Below, in pieces: positions 19,830 to 29,185 of a DNA stretch of 64,000 nt; within the stretch, counting starts at the first letter, position 1; every line of letters starts with the position of its first letter. The notes under the pieces were generated by a model, which saw nothing but the letters and a program-made list of their open reading frames with translations, was not told the DNA's origin and did no database searches. The stretch is taken from NCBI GenBank assembly GCA_021107855.1, contig JAIORZ010000011.1:325686-389685 (forward strand), given 5' to 3'. The position numbers and the translations under genes were made by a program. The stretch is from an archaeon (GTDB taxonomy: Archaea > Nanobdellota > Nanobdellia > Pacearchaeales > GW2011-AR1).

Positions 19830-21254
19830 TTAAATCTCTCCTTTAATTTTCTTTAGCAAATCCTCACTTTCCTTAAAACTCTTACTCAGCTTCTCTATTA
19901 TCTCTGTAGAAGATAGGCTTTCATCTTCCTCAATATTATTAGGATTATTAATATCTAAATTGTAATTTCTTTTTTGGATTTCTTCAACAGATACTTTCCA
20001 AGCATACTGTTTAAATTTTTCATCTTCTCGATTGTTCCACCATTCTTTTTCTAAATCAAACTCTTTGATGCTTATCGGTTTACCTTTATTATATGTTTTG
20101 TATCCTTCGGGTAATGTATGCTCAAAATACCAAACACCTTTTGTAGGCTTACCTTTTTCAAAAAACAAAAGATTTGTTCTAATTCCCGTATACGGATTGA
20201 ATACTCCGTTTGGTAGTCTAACAATCGTATGAAGATTAAATTCACTTAGAAGTTCTGCCTTAATTCTAGTTTTAACACCTTCTCCGAATAAGAATCCGTC
20301 AGGTAAAACTATTCCACATCGTCCACATTCTTTTAATCTTTTCATAATCATAACTAAAAATAAATCTGCGGTTTCTTTCGTTCTAAATTCGCTTGGGAAA
20401 TTAGTTTCAATTCCGTCTTCTTCTGCTCCACCGAAAGGAGGATTTGTGATAATGCAATCAATCATATCTTTAGAGCTTATATCTCGGATTGGTTTTGAGA
20501 GGGAATTTCCATGAATAACATTCGGAGTATCTAAATCATGCAATACCATATTTGTCATGCATAATAAATGCGGCAAGGCTTTTTTTTCAACGCCGTGGAT
20601 ATTTTGCTCTATTAATTTCATATCTTCTAACGAATCATTTTTCTTTTTCATATGGTTTAGGGCGCAAATTAGAAATCCTCCTGTTCCGCAAGCTGGGTCT
20701 AGAACCGATTCATCTATTTTAGGATTAATCATATCAACAATAAATTGTGTAACTGCTCGAGGAGTATAAAATTCACCAGAACTTCCTGCACTTTGAAGTT
20801 CTTTTAGTATTGTTTCATATATATCGTTAAACATATGACGGTCAGCATCTTTTGTGAAATCAATTTTATTAATCTCATTGATTACTTGTCTCATTAGGAC
20901 GCCATTTTTCATGTAGGTGTTAGTTTCTTCAAAAACCTGTTTTACTACTCTCGCTCGTTTGTCTTCAGAAGCGTCTAGTTTTTTTAGGCTATCGAAGACC
21001 TTGTCATTGATGAAATCGTAAAGTTCTTCTCCTGTCATTCCTTCATCATCACTTGCCCAGTTTCTCCAACGAACTTCTTCAGGCATGGGAGATTTATACT
21101 TTTCATCTTCTGCTTCTCTCTCTTCCTCCATAGCGTCAAATACTTTTAAAAAAATCATCCAAGTCATCTCACTAATCCTTTGAGCATCACCATCAACACC
21201 CGAGTCCTTTCTCATAATGTTTCTTATTGAGTGCACTATATTTTCAATTACCAT
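19830..21254 (-). CDS. hsdM: Type I DNA methyltransferase M subunit
   Basis: GEFYTPRAVTQFIVDMI; DPACGTGGFLI; DCIITNPPFGGAEEDG. Confidence 0.96.
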   Translation of the reverse strand: MVIENIVHSIRNIMRKDSGVDGDAQRISEMTWMIFLKVFDAMEEEREAEDEKYKSPMPEEVRWRNWASDDEGMTGEELYDFINDKVFDSLKKLDASEDKRARVVKQVFEETNTYMKNGVLMRQVINEINKIDFTKDADRHMFNDIYETILKELQSAGSSGEFYTPRAVTQFIVDMINPKIDESVLDPACGTGGFLICALNHMKKKNDSLEDMKLIEQNIHGVEKKALPHLLCMTNMVLHDLDTPNVIHGNSLSKPIRDISSKDMIDCIITNPPFGGAEEDGIETNFPSEFRTKETADLFLVMIMKRLKECGRCGIVLPDGFLFGEGVKTRIKAELLSEFNLHTIVRLPNGVFNPYTGIRTNLLFFEKGKPTKGVWYFEHTLPEGYKTYNKGKPISIKEFDLEKEWWNNREDEKFKQYAWKVSVEEIQKRNYNLDINNPNNIEEDESLSSTEIIEKLSKSFKESEDLLKKIKGEI

Positions 21255-21413
21255 TCTTCTTTGGTTTGTGATATTTCCTCTGATATATAAAGATTGTCCA
21301 CACTAGTCCGTATCCCTACGCATACATATTAAGTCGACTGACTCTTTGGATATTTTTGCCAATTTTTACCGACAATGAAACAATTTTAGCATCCGAAAAA
21401 TCCAAGCCTAATT

Positions 21414-24400
21414 TCAAGATTTTTTTGCCAATTTTACCAACCTATTCAACATAGTTTTCACATATCTCCCATCAATAGTATTTCCAAGCTTCCTATATTT
21501 TATCACTTTATTTCTATCAGTCACAACAAAAAACCATGTATCATAATTTTTATTTAAATATCCCACTCTTTTTTCTAACGCCTTTTTTCTACTAAGCATA
21601 GACCCAGTCTCAATCTCTATAGCAAATCTCTTCCCACTAATCTCAAAAACAATATCTGGCTTCTTAGTAGTATATAACTCAGTCTCAATCCCATTTTTTT
21701 CCAAAAACTCCGAAATATTATGCGTCATAAACAAATGCATCAAACTCTCATTGTGCCTTGGTTGCAAAAGAAAATCTTCCATCTTATCTGTAACTAAACT
21801 CTTATATTTTTTAATCTGATACCCTTCGCCTAAAAGAAACTTAACCTCATCTCTACTTAATTTGCTTTTTCTAAAATATCTTTTATTCTCATCAACTCTT
21901 ATCTTTACATTTTTAGAGGGCTTTTGTTTTTTAGATTTCTTTTTGACGCCATTCAATTCATCTGGATTAGTTGTTATCAATTTATGCTCTGTAGGTGATG
22001 CAATTACTTTCAATTCGGAATGGTCATCCTCCATTATCAAAAGACCTTCGCCAATATTTGCAGTTAGTAGATGTCTTCTTTCTTTTCCACTCAAATGAAA
22101 AGTTCTACAAATATTATCAATCACCGCGGGTTTTTGTTTCATTAAAATGGTATAAGCAGAATTTGCCAATACAGATTTCCCTGCTCTAGAATCTAAAAGC
22201 CCTTCAACTTCCTGATTAATTAAAAGCAATCCTAAATTAAATTTTCTACAAGTTTTAACAATTTCAAAAATATATCCAGCTTCCTCAGTTCGAGATAATA
22301 AAGTCCAAGCTTCATCAATAAGTAAAATTTTTCTATCTAAGTTAGATTTCATCTTCATGTAAATATAATCCAACACCAAGAACATAACCGCAGGCTTAAC
22401 TTGTGAGGGCAGATTTCCAATATCAAAACTTACAAAATTATTTTTAAAATTAATGTGGGTTTTTCTATTAAAGAAACTAAAAACTCCATTCACATACATT
22501 TCGAGACGACTTGAAATACTGTTAATTGTCGATTGCTCTAATTTCGAAGCTTTCTTCTCCATCTGCCCAAGTGTTTTCATTAAATCTCCTAGAATTGGGG
22601 GCTCGTTATTCCATGTATCAGGATTATTTGTTATACCCCTCTTCTTATAAGTCATATTAAGTGCTTTGTCTAAAAATGCTTTTTGGATGTCCGTTAAGTC
22701 TCCGAGCATAACCTTCATGAGATCTATTAATGATAATCTTTTTTCTAAATAATTGTGTCCCATTAAATCTAGGGGGTTGATGATTGTCTTAGAATCTTTA
22801 GAAAGGTTGATTCTCTGCCCCTTAAAATGCGACACAAGGCTATTATATTCTCCCTGTGGATCAATAACCATGACTTTTGTATTGTTAAGTAGATACCTCG
22901 TTATTAATAATTTGCAGAAATAGGATTTTCCTCCGCCTGATTGCGATAATACAACCCCATTGGGATTTGATAGTTTGAATATATCTTTTATAATCGGGAT
23001 ATTGTTTTTATTTAGTCCAAGCCACACTCCCGATTCATCAAATTTTGAGAAAGAAGAAGTAAATGGAAAAAATGCGGAAAGTGCTGAGGTTGTTATATTT
23101 CTACTGACTCCTAAGAAATTTTTAGCTAAAGGCAGACAAGATTTTAATCCACCCAGCATTCTAAAAATTGGTTTTCTTGGGATAATCAATAAGGAATTTA
23201 ATTCCGATTCAATTTTTCTCGTCAATAAATTTAATTCTTTTAAACTATCTGCTCGGCAATTAATGTATAAACTTACGTCGAACAATTTTTCATTTCCTTT
23301 TTGAAGTTCCTCTAGTATTACTTTGGTATCTTTATATTTAATTTCTAAACTGGGGTTGAATTGATTTTTTATCTTGGAAGCATAAAGATCTGCTCTTTGT
23401 TTTTGTAGTTCTCGATTAAGTAAAATCAACGTCTGTTCAATCGGATGCGGATTTATATGTAATGAAAAATCAAAGTTTCCAGAACAACTGACCAACTTAT
23501 CAAGAAAACCAGTTTCAACTTTTCTAGGATATCCATGAGCATAGATTATTTTGTGAAACTTTCTATTTCTGATTTTCTCTCTGGATTTAAATTCAGTTAT
23601 CCCCTCAGTTATCCCCTCTTCCATATTCTCTTCTCCCCAACTTTCTCCGATTATTCCTCCTAGTATTTTCTTTTCTATTGTAGCTTCTTCCAGGATTTCT
23701 TCGTCAATGGTTAAGAAATCTGGAGAATTTTTTATTTTCTTTGGGAATTCATTTTTGTCAAATATTTTCATAAAAATTCCTTCTAACCCATTATCTCCTA
23801 ATCTAAATGTTTTGAGTCCTAAGCTATGTAACCTTTCTTCACATAATTTTATTTGAATCGAAATGTCCGTCGTCTCTGGGATTACAATATAAAAATTTCT
23901 ATTCATTGCGCTATTGTTTTCAACTGACTTTTTCATGTGGCTTTTATATGAATTAAAAATTTCTTGATTACTTTTTTTTGTTATTTTCCCGTCGAGTTGG
24001 TTTAGATATTGATTCAAATTCAGAGTCTCGGTTGTCATGAGAATTTGGACGGGGAAATCTATCGAGTTAAGAAATTTCTGAAATGCATAAGCTATTGTTT
24101 CTTGTTCTTTTCTTGGTTTAATAGAGAAATTTATGGACTCTACTTTCAGCATTGCGATTTTCTTTTTTTCAAAATGAATTAAATCGTTTTTAATTTTTCC
24201 ACAAGGTATTGCCTTACTAATCTTTTCTTCTGTATCAAGATTTCTAAATTTAAACCAAGTATACCAATTTTTTATATGAGTCAATAAATTAAAGAACATA
24301 AATCCTGCGGCTAGAAGTGCCGGAATTAAAGCCAAAAAAATTCTGGTTTGAATATTTGTATTAATTTTAAATAAAAGTGAGAAAATAAATGGAAAGAATA

Positions 24401-24482
24401 AAAGGGCATAGGCTAATTGCGGGAATGTTAAACCAAAAACGATTTTTTCTTTGTATTCTAGTTGCTGGGGTATTTCATACAT
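21414..24482 (-). CDS. VirB4-like secretion ATPase with N-terminal PrgI-like TM domain and C-terminal PD-(D/E)XK/replication-relaxation-like domain
   Basis: N-term YEIPQQLEYKEKIVFGLTFPQLAYALLFFPFIF; Walker A LSQSGGGKSYFCKLL; Walker B ILLIDEAWTLL; C-term HNESLMHLFMTHNISEFLEKNGIETELYTTKKPDIVFEISGKRFAIEIETGS. Confidence 0.82.
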   Translation of the reverse strand: MYEIPQQLEYKEKIVFGLTFPQLAYALLFFPFIFSLLFKINTNIQTRIFLALIPALLAAGFMFFNLLTHIKNWYTWFKFRNLDTEEKISKAIPCGKIKNDLIHFEKKKIAMLKVESINFSIKPRKEQETIAYAFQKFLNSIDFPVQILMTTETLNLNQYLNQLDGKITKKSNQEIFNSYKSHMKKSVENNSAMNRNFYIVIPETTDISIQIKLCEERLHSLGLKTFRLGDNGLEGIFMKIFDKNEFPKKIKNSPDFLTIDEEILEEATIEKKILGGIIGESWGEENMEEGITEGITEFKSREKIRNRKFHKIIYAHGYPRKVETGFLDKLVSCSGNFDFSLHINPHPIEQTLILLNRELQKQRADLYASKIKNQFNPSLEIKYKDTKVILEELQKGNEKLFDVSLYINCRADSLKELNLLTRKIESELNSLLIIPRKPIFRMLGGLKSCLPLAKNFLGVSRNITTSALSAFFPFTSSFSKFDESGVWLGLNKNNIPIIKDIFKLSNPNGVVLSQSGGGKSYFCKLLITRYLLNNTKVMVIDPQGEYNSLVSHFKGQRINLSKDSKTIINPLDLMGHNYLEKRLSLIDLMKVMLGDLTDIQKAFLDKALNMTYKKRGITNNPDTWNNEPPILGDLMKTLGQMEKKASKLEQSTINSISSRLEMYVNGVFSFFNRKTHINFKNNFVSFDIGNLPSQVKPAVMFLVLDYIYMKMKSNLDRKILLIDEAWTLLSRTEEAGYIFEIVKTCRKFNLGLLLINQEVEGLLDSRAGKSVLANSAYTILMKQKPAVIDNICRTFHLSGKERRHLLTANIGEGLLIMEDDHSELKVIASPTEHKLITTNPDELNGVKKKSKKQKPSKNVKIRVDENKRYFRKSKLSRDEVKFLLGEGYQIKKYKSLVTDKMEDFLLQPRHNESLMHLFMTHNISEFLEKNGIETELYTTKKPDIVFEISGKRFAIEIETGSMLSRKKALEKRVGYLNKNYDTWFFVVTDRNKVIKYRKLGNTIDGRYVKTMLNRLVKLAKKS

Positions 24483-24483
24483 T

Positions 24484-25308
24484 CTATAAAGCTCCTGTAA
24501 CTTTTGTTATGGTTGTGATGGGTCCCGAGATGCTATTTGCCGCTTTGATTATCACAAATAGGGCTAGGAACATTGTTGTTATATCTACCAACGCGAATGC
24601 TCCAATCATTACTATTATTTTCATATTGGCGAAAATTGGTAGCTCTAGAAATTTTGAAGAGGCTAGAAAAATTATTGAATAGATTAGTGGAAGTGCCATC
24701 AAGACGAATAAATAATTTATGATTAATTTTCCGTACTGATTTAGTGGTTCTATAAAGTAGAGAAAAATCCCTATTGCGAAGAATATCACACCTATTCCGA
24801 CGCAGATGTATCTTAAGGTTAGGAAGATTAGTGTTGTAACTAGCACTGCGATATAGGGGATGATTAATACTAGCTCTAGACCTATATTTCCTAGATTGTC
24901 AATTGTTATTAAGAAGAAATCGTCTTGGATTAAACCGAAAATTACTGCTGACATTGAAGATATAATTTCTAATATTAGTTTGTATAAGAAGAAACTTGTT
25001 TGCACAAAGAGTATCATTAGGATTGTGTTCATTAATTCTCGTTTTGCTTTTTCTCGTTGCTCTGGGGAATGTCCTGAAAGTAAAAATCTGAATCCTACAA
25101 TTAGGAGAAGTATGCCGTAGAAAAGTGAGAGCATGTAGATTATTATTGACCAAGTGCTAGCGAAGATTTGGATGTTTACTGGTTCTATCATTAGGTTGTT
25201 GATTAGGATTAAGAGAGATCTTATTGGCAAGTTTAGAAGGTGGAGTATGAATTCGAACAGGTTTTCGATTAGGCAGGAGCCTAGATTCGTGATTCCGCAA
25301 GAACTCAT
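24484..25308 (-). CDS. VirB6/TrbL-like polytopic membrane protein
   Basis: About 6 TM helices; gene position between VirB4-like and VirB2-like genes. Confidence 0.6.
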   Translation of the reverse strand: MSSCGITNLGSCLIENLFEFILHLLNLPIRSLLILINNLMIEPVNIQIFASTWSIIIYMLSLFYGILLLIVGFRFLLSGHSPEQREKAKRELMNTILMILFVQTSFFLYKLILEIISSMSAVIFGLIQDDFFLITIDNLGNIGLELVLIIPYIAVLVTTLIFLTLRYICVGIGVIFFAIGIFLYFIEPLNQYGKLIINYLFVLMALPLIYSIIFLASSKFLELPIFANMKIIVMIGAFALVDITTMFLALFVIIKAANSISGPITTITKVTGAL

Positions 25309-25682
25309 AGTAAATGGAGTAGAAGGTAATATTTTTTTAGGAAGGCGTAGATTATATATCCGAAGAGGGAAATTGAGGATAAATCTATTAGGAATTTTTT
25401 ATTGTCGTCGCTGATTTCTAGTTTTGTTTCTTCTAATTTGTTTAGTTGAATTATGTCTTTCGGTTTATTGCCTAGGGTTGGATTGAAATTTCCGTCAAGA
25501 GAGGCCTCTCCTGAATCAATCATATCTTGTATTAATTCATCTTTTTCTTCTTGAGGCCAGTTTTGGTCTTCTATGTAATCACAGACTTCGTATTCTTCCC
25601 CATTTAACTTGCTACAATTAAAGGCAGTTGCTAGAGGTAGGGCTAAAGCAACTGCTAATAAAAAAATCACTAATCTTTTCAT
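25305..25682 (-). CDS. Secreted/anchored protein with signal peptide and C-terminal TM
   Basis: MKRLVIFLLAVALALPLATAFNCSKL...; hydrophobic C-terminus; start ATG at 25682 preferred over 25967. Confidence 0.6.
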   Translation of the reverse strand: MKRLVIFLLAVALALPLATAFNCSKLNGEEYEVCDYIEDQNWPQEEKDELIQDMIDSGEASLDGNFNPTLGNKPKDIIQLNKLEETKLEISDDNKKFLIDLSSISLFGYIIYAFLKKYYLLLHLL

Positions 25683-25687
25683 TTTGA

Positions 25688-26029
25688 CTAACCGAGGATT
25701 AAATTGACGACAAAAGGGGCTGCCCAGATTACCATGAGCCCGACTATTACGTACATGACCATGTTTTTGGCTTTCTCTCGTTTGCCTGGATCTGAGCCAC
25801 TTGTAATGTATGTTATTCCTGCGAAAAGCATTACTAATCCAGAAACTATCGTCGCTGCATATTTGATTAAGTCGTAGATTACTGTTAGTGGTTCTAGTAT
25901 CTCTTCGAAATCTGCGTCTGTTGCTGCAACGACTAATGCTATTTGAATTAGTGCTAGGAATGAACATATCGCAATTGACAAGAGGTTCAATCTTCTTCGT
26001 TTAGTTTTTTGGTATGGTTTTTGTGCCAT
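25688..26029 (-). CDS. VirB2/TrbC-like pilin
   Basis: MAQKPYQKTKRRRLNLLSIAICSFLALIQIALVVAATDADFEEI...YAATIVSGLVMLFAGITYITSGSDPGKREKAKNMVMYVIVGLMVIWAAPFVVNLILG; two TM after a signal. Confidence 0.72.
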   Translation of the reverse strand: MAQKPYQKTKRRRLNLLSIAICSFLALIQIALVVAATDADFEEILEPLTVIYDLIKYAATIVSGLVMLFAGITYITSGSDPGKREKAKNMVMYVIVGLMVIWAAPFVVNLILG

Positions 26030-26267
26030 TGTAAGACTTGTTCCAATTCTTTTTTGTTTGGGTATTTCAATTCTAAAAATTCTGAACAGGCTTGACAAAT
26101 TTCTTTTTCGAGTACTTTTTTACAGACAATGCAGTTTGATTTCATAATTATTCTAGATGGATTGATTATAAAGGGACTCGGAGATTTTTTTTGGACAATT
26201 TTTTGGACAAAAAATTATATCATTTTTTTCTCCGATTTGATATAAAAGATATCTCTCTTGTCTCTTT

Positions 26268-26408
26268 ATGGAAAACATTTCAGAAGATATCGGAGAAAAA
26301 GTCATTGCCCAACTTAAAGAATTAATAGAAATGTTAGAACGAAAATTCAAGAAAAATAATAATGAACCTTTATTCCTCTGCAACCATGGAAACAAACAAG
26401 ATAATTAA
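26268..26408 (+). CDS. Small ORF (46 aa) sharing a helical segment with the 4499-4771 zinc-ribbon protein
   Basis: MENISEDIGEKVIAQLKELIEMLERKFKKNNNEPLFLCNHGNKQDN; compare EDIGEQVIGQLKNLLTTIESKK in the 4499 ORF; overlaps the MTase start. Confidence 0.4.
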   Translation: MENISEDIGEKVIAQLKELIEMLERKFKKNNNEPLFLCNHGNKQDN

Positions 26409-27015
26409 TGCCGATTGTATCGAGTATATGAGAACTCTTTCTAATAATTGCATAGACTTGATAATTACAGATCCTCCTTATGGGGATAACGTAGGATACG
26501 GATTCAATAACAAAACGATAAGAAACAACGAAAATCCTTTGATTAATTGTTTAGCTTTGGTTGAAATGTATCGAGTCTTGAAAAGAAATCGGTCGCTTTA
26601 TTTGTTTACTAATTGGAAGCACTATCCCTTTTTGACAGAGTTTGTTATGAGATATACTAATTTTAGGATAAGGCATTTAGTAGTTTGGAAGAAGCATAAT
26701 TTTGGATTGGGTTGGGCGTTTCGGCATCAGTATGAGTTGGTTTTGGTTTTGGAGAAGGGTAAGCCGAAGTATAATTTGAAGAATTTTTCGGATGTGCAGA
26801 CTGCGTCGCATATAAATCATAATAAATTGAATCATCCTCATGAGAAGCCTGTTGATTTACTGATGAAGATGGTTGAGCATAGTTCTAAAGTTGGCGATGT
26901 TGTTTTGGATCCTTTTTGTGGGAGTGGTTCGACCTGTAAGGCTTGTGAGAAGATGGGGAGGAATTGGATTGGGATTGAGTTGGATGAGAGGTGGACTAAA
27001 AAAAGTTCTACGTAA
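26386..27015 (+). CDS. DNA adenine/cytosine-N methyltransferase (N6/N4 type)
   Basis: DLIITDPPYGDNVG; HPHEKPVDLLMKMVEHSS; VVLDPFCGSGSTCKACEKMGRNWIGIELDE. Confidence 0.92.
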   Translation: METNKIINADCIEYMRTLSNNCIDLIITDPPYGDNVGYGFNNKTIRNNENPLINCLALVEMYRVLKRNRSLYLFTNWKHYPFLTEFVMRYTNFRIRHLVVWKKHNFGLGWAFRHQYELVLVLEKGKPKYNLKNFSDVQTASHINHNKLNHPHEKPVDLLMKMVEHSSKVGDVVLDPFCGSGSTCKACEKMGRNWIGIELDERWTKKSST

Positions 27016-28105
27016 ATGCAGCTAAAGACTCACCCCTTTCTTGTGCTTGTTTAGCAAGTAAAGAATTTTTTATCTTAATCTTTGCTGAGGGAATTTTTTG
27101 AGTTAGCTCCTTTTTTGTTTCTCTTTTAATTATTTTTTTAACTATATCCTTCTCTAGCATAGGAGCCTTTGAGCAAATAGAGACTACCTTATATTTATTT
27201 ATTAAGATATCCCTTTTCTCCTCAGCTAATTTTAAAAAACCGCATTCAAGACCATGATTAATATAGCTTTTGTAAATATCCCTTTTTTCGGAATTATGCC
27301 AATTATAGAGATCTACATCGAAAATAGATTCCCAGTAATTAAAGTCAAATTCTCTCCTAGAGAGTGGGATACTTATCTTCACAGCCCTTAGCCATTTGCT
27401 TGAGGAAAGCATAAATGTAAGGATATCATTATGTAATCTTCCTTCTTTTTTAAGAGATTTCAAATAGTCATTCAATTTTGCTAATCGATGACCAAAATAA
27501 TTACCATCTTCTTTTCCATCAATTCTTTCTTCAATTATAAAAGCCTTATTCTCTTTTTCTATTAAATTCCATAAACAAAACTGGTATCCAAGTTCTTTCG
27601 CCTTAGCAATTATTTCATTAATACATGGTTTTTGTGTAGCTAAAACAAACTCTTTGTTCGTAATCTTTTCGCCAATAATCTCTTCAAAGTAATCTAGAAC
27701 GCGGACGTTTATTCCCCTTATAGTATTTGTAATTGTGATGTTATTTGAAATTTGTTCGGAATATTCCTTTAAAGAGCCTATACTCTTTAATATATTTCCC
27801 CCCTGGACACTCTCTTTTACACTTACTAGTATCAGGTGTCCTTCTCCATATAATGCTACATCGAAATTTTTCTCCTTGAATGAAAAAAGAGGTTCCGTAC
27901 GGACATATTTAAGTGGGGCCTCATCATTATGAAATAAATAAATTATTATCCCGACATCTTTTATTTCACTAAAATCATTATTTATTTGATTCCAAATAAC
28001 GATATTTTTTTGAGACTCTAAATTCTGTCTTATCTTTTCAATTTCCTTCTTCAGTTCTTTCTTATATTTTTTCTTATTTTGTTCACTAAGCTGCAACAAG
28101 GACAT
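27008..28105 (-). CDS. Hypothetical protein with possible PD-(D/E)XK-like core
   Basis: NFDVALYGEGHLILVSVKES resembles D-x(n)-x-x-K nuclease cores; no family recognised. Confidence 0.5.
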   Translation of the reverse strand: MSLLQLSEQNKKKYKKELKKEIEKIRQNLESQKNIVIWNQINNDFSEIKDVGIIIYLFHNDEAPLKYVRTEPLFSFKEKNFDVALYGEGHLILVSVKESVQGGNILKSIGSLKEYSEQISNNITITNTIRGINVRVLDYFEEIIGEKITNKEFVLATQKPCINEIIAKAKELGYQFCLWNLIEKENKAFIIEERIDGKEDGNYFGHRLAKLNDYLKSLKKEGRLHNDILTFMLSSSKWLRAVKISIPLSRREFDFNYWESIFDVDLYNWHNSEKRDIYKSYINHGLECGFLKLAEEKRDILINKYKVVSICSKAPMLEKDIVKKIIKRETKKELTQKIPSAKIKIKNSLLAKQAQERGESLAAFT

Positions 28106-29150
28106 CGTTCCCCTCCAAAATTTTTGTAGATTGATCTATTTTCTCAACTAAAAATCTATGAAACCTTACTAATGAAGAAAATCCCGAACCATATTTCGGA
28201 ACTACTGTAAAATCCTTTCCATTGGAAGTAATAGTAAAAATATTCCCTTTCGTCTCATCTACAATATGTGAACTAAAAACCACAGAACCCTCTTCTAATT
28301 TTTCACTATATAAACTAAAATTTTCTTTTTCTAATGAATCCTTAAATTCAGACATCTCTTCAAAGCTTAATTCTTTTTCAAGCCTAAACACAATCTCTTT
28401 AATTACAATCTTTTCTTTCCCTTCAACTTTTTCTACAGCTAATTTTGCAGACTCAATTTTTTTATTATCTTTCATAATCATGCCAATAAACTCTTCAATA
28501 ATCTTCTTCTTGAAATCGATTACATCTCCTGAAGAAAGAGAATAATAACCCTTGCAATTCACTTTAAATTCAAATTCAGATGGAATCACAAAAGATATTG
28601 CCTGAGGGAAAACTCCATATTCAAATCTAAATTCCTCTAGTGCAGATTTAGCATCGTCTCCCTTGTATGTTATCTCTTTGGCAAACATTGGCCTCTTCCC
28701 AACATTTTCACGTCCCATTGTCCTACATCTAAATGAGGTCATATAGGCATTCTCGTTTTCAAGAATTTTCTCCTTCATCTCATCGAAATACTTTGGAGGC
28801 AGCCATAAAAAATAAATTTCATCATTAGATTCAATAGTTCCAAAAAGAGTTCGATAAATATCTCCCACACTATTCATTGTAAAAATGTAATAAACTTCCT
28901 TTAAAGTTTCATGCTGTATTAAATAATAATAAACTTCCTTCTCGTCTTTATGAATAATATATTTCGTTTTTAATTCTATAATTTTTCTATCTCTTTTGAT
29001 ATCAAATCCTTTTTCGGCAAAAATTTCCTCGACCTTTCTGCTTTTATCATCAAACAGGAGAGTAATTGCATGGATTGTTTTCCCTAATGAGACCTTGTGG
29101 TTACATTCATTAAAAAATCCATTCAAATTAGAAGTATTCTGGATTTGCAT
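28086..29150 (-). CDS. Hypothetical protein, translationally overlapping upstream partner of 27008-28105
   Basis: Long ORF overlapping the next by 20 bp; no family recognised. Confidence 0.55.
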   Translation of the reverse strand: MQIQNTSNLNGFFNECNHKVSLGKTIHAITLLFDDKSRKVEEIFAEKGFDIKRDRKIIELKTKYIIHKDEKEVYYYLIQHETLKEVYYIFTMNSVGDIYRTLFGTIESNDEIYFLWLPPKYFDEMKEKILENENAYMTSFRCRTMGRENVGKRPMFAKEITYKGDDAKSALEEFRFEYGVFPQAISFVIPSEFEFKVNCKGYYSLSSGDVIDFKKKIIEEFIGMIMKDNKKIESAKLAVEKVEGKEKIVIKEIVFRLEKELSFEEMSEFKDSLEKENFSLYSEKLEEGSVVFSSHIVDETKGNIFTITSNGKDFTVVPKYGSGFSSLVRFHRFLVEKIDQSTKILEGNDVLVAA

Positions 29151-29185
29151 ACAAACTAGACCCTAGAGATACTTAAAAAGTTTTC

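Noticed and set aside
24389-25414. Plus-strand ORFs opposite VirB6-like and adjacent genes
   Set aside because: Antisense of TM-coding sequence; sense gene order is coherent.
25683-25967. N-terminal extension of ORF 25305-25967 (MFIPSTNSNSISRCSNRRRFRR...)
   Set aside because: It overlaps the pilin gene out of frame; a clear signal peptide starts at 25682.
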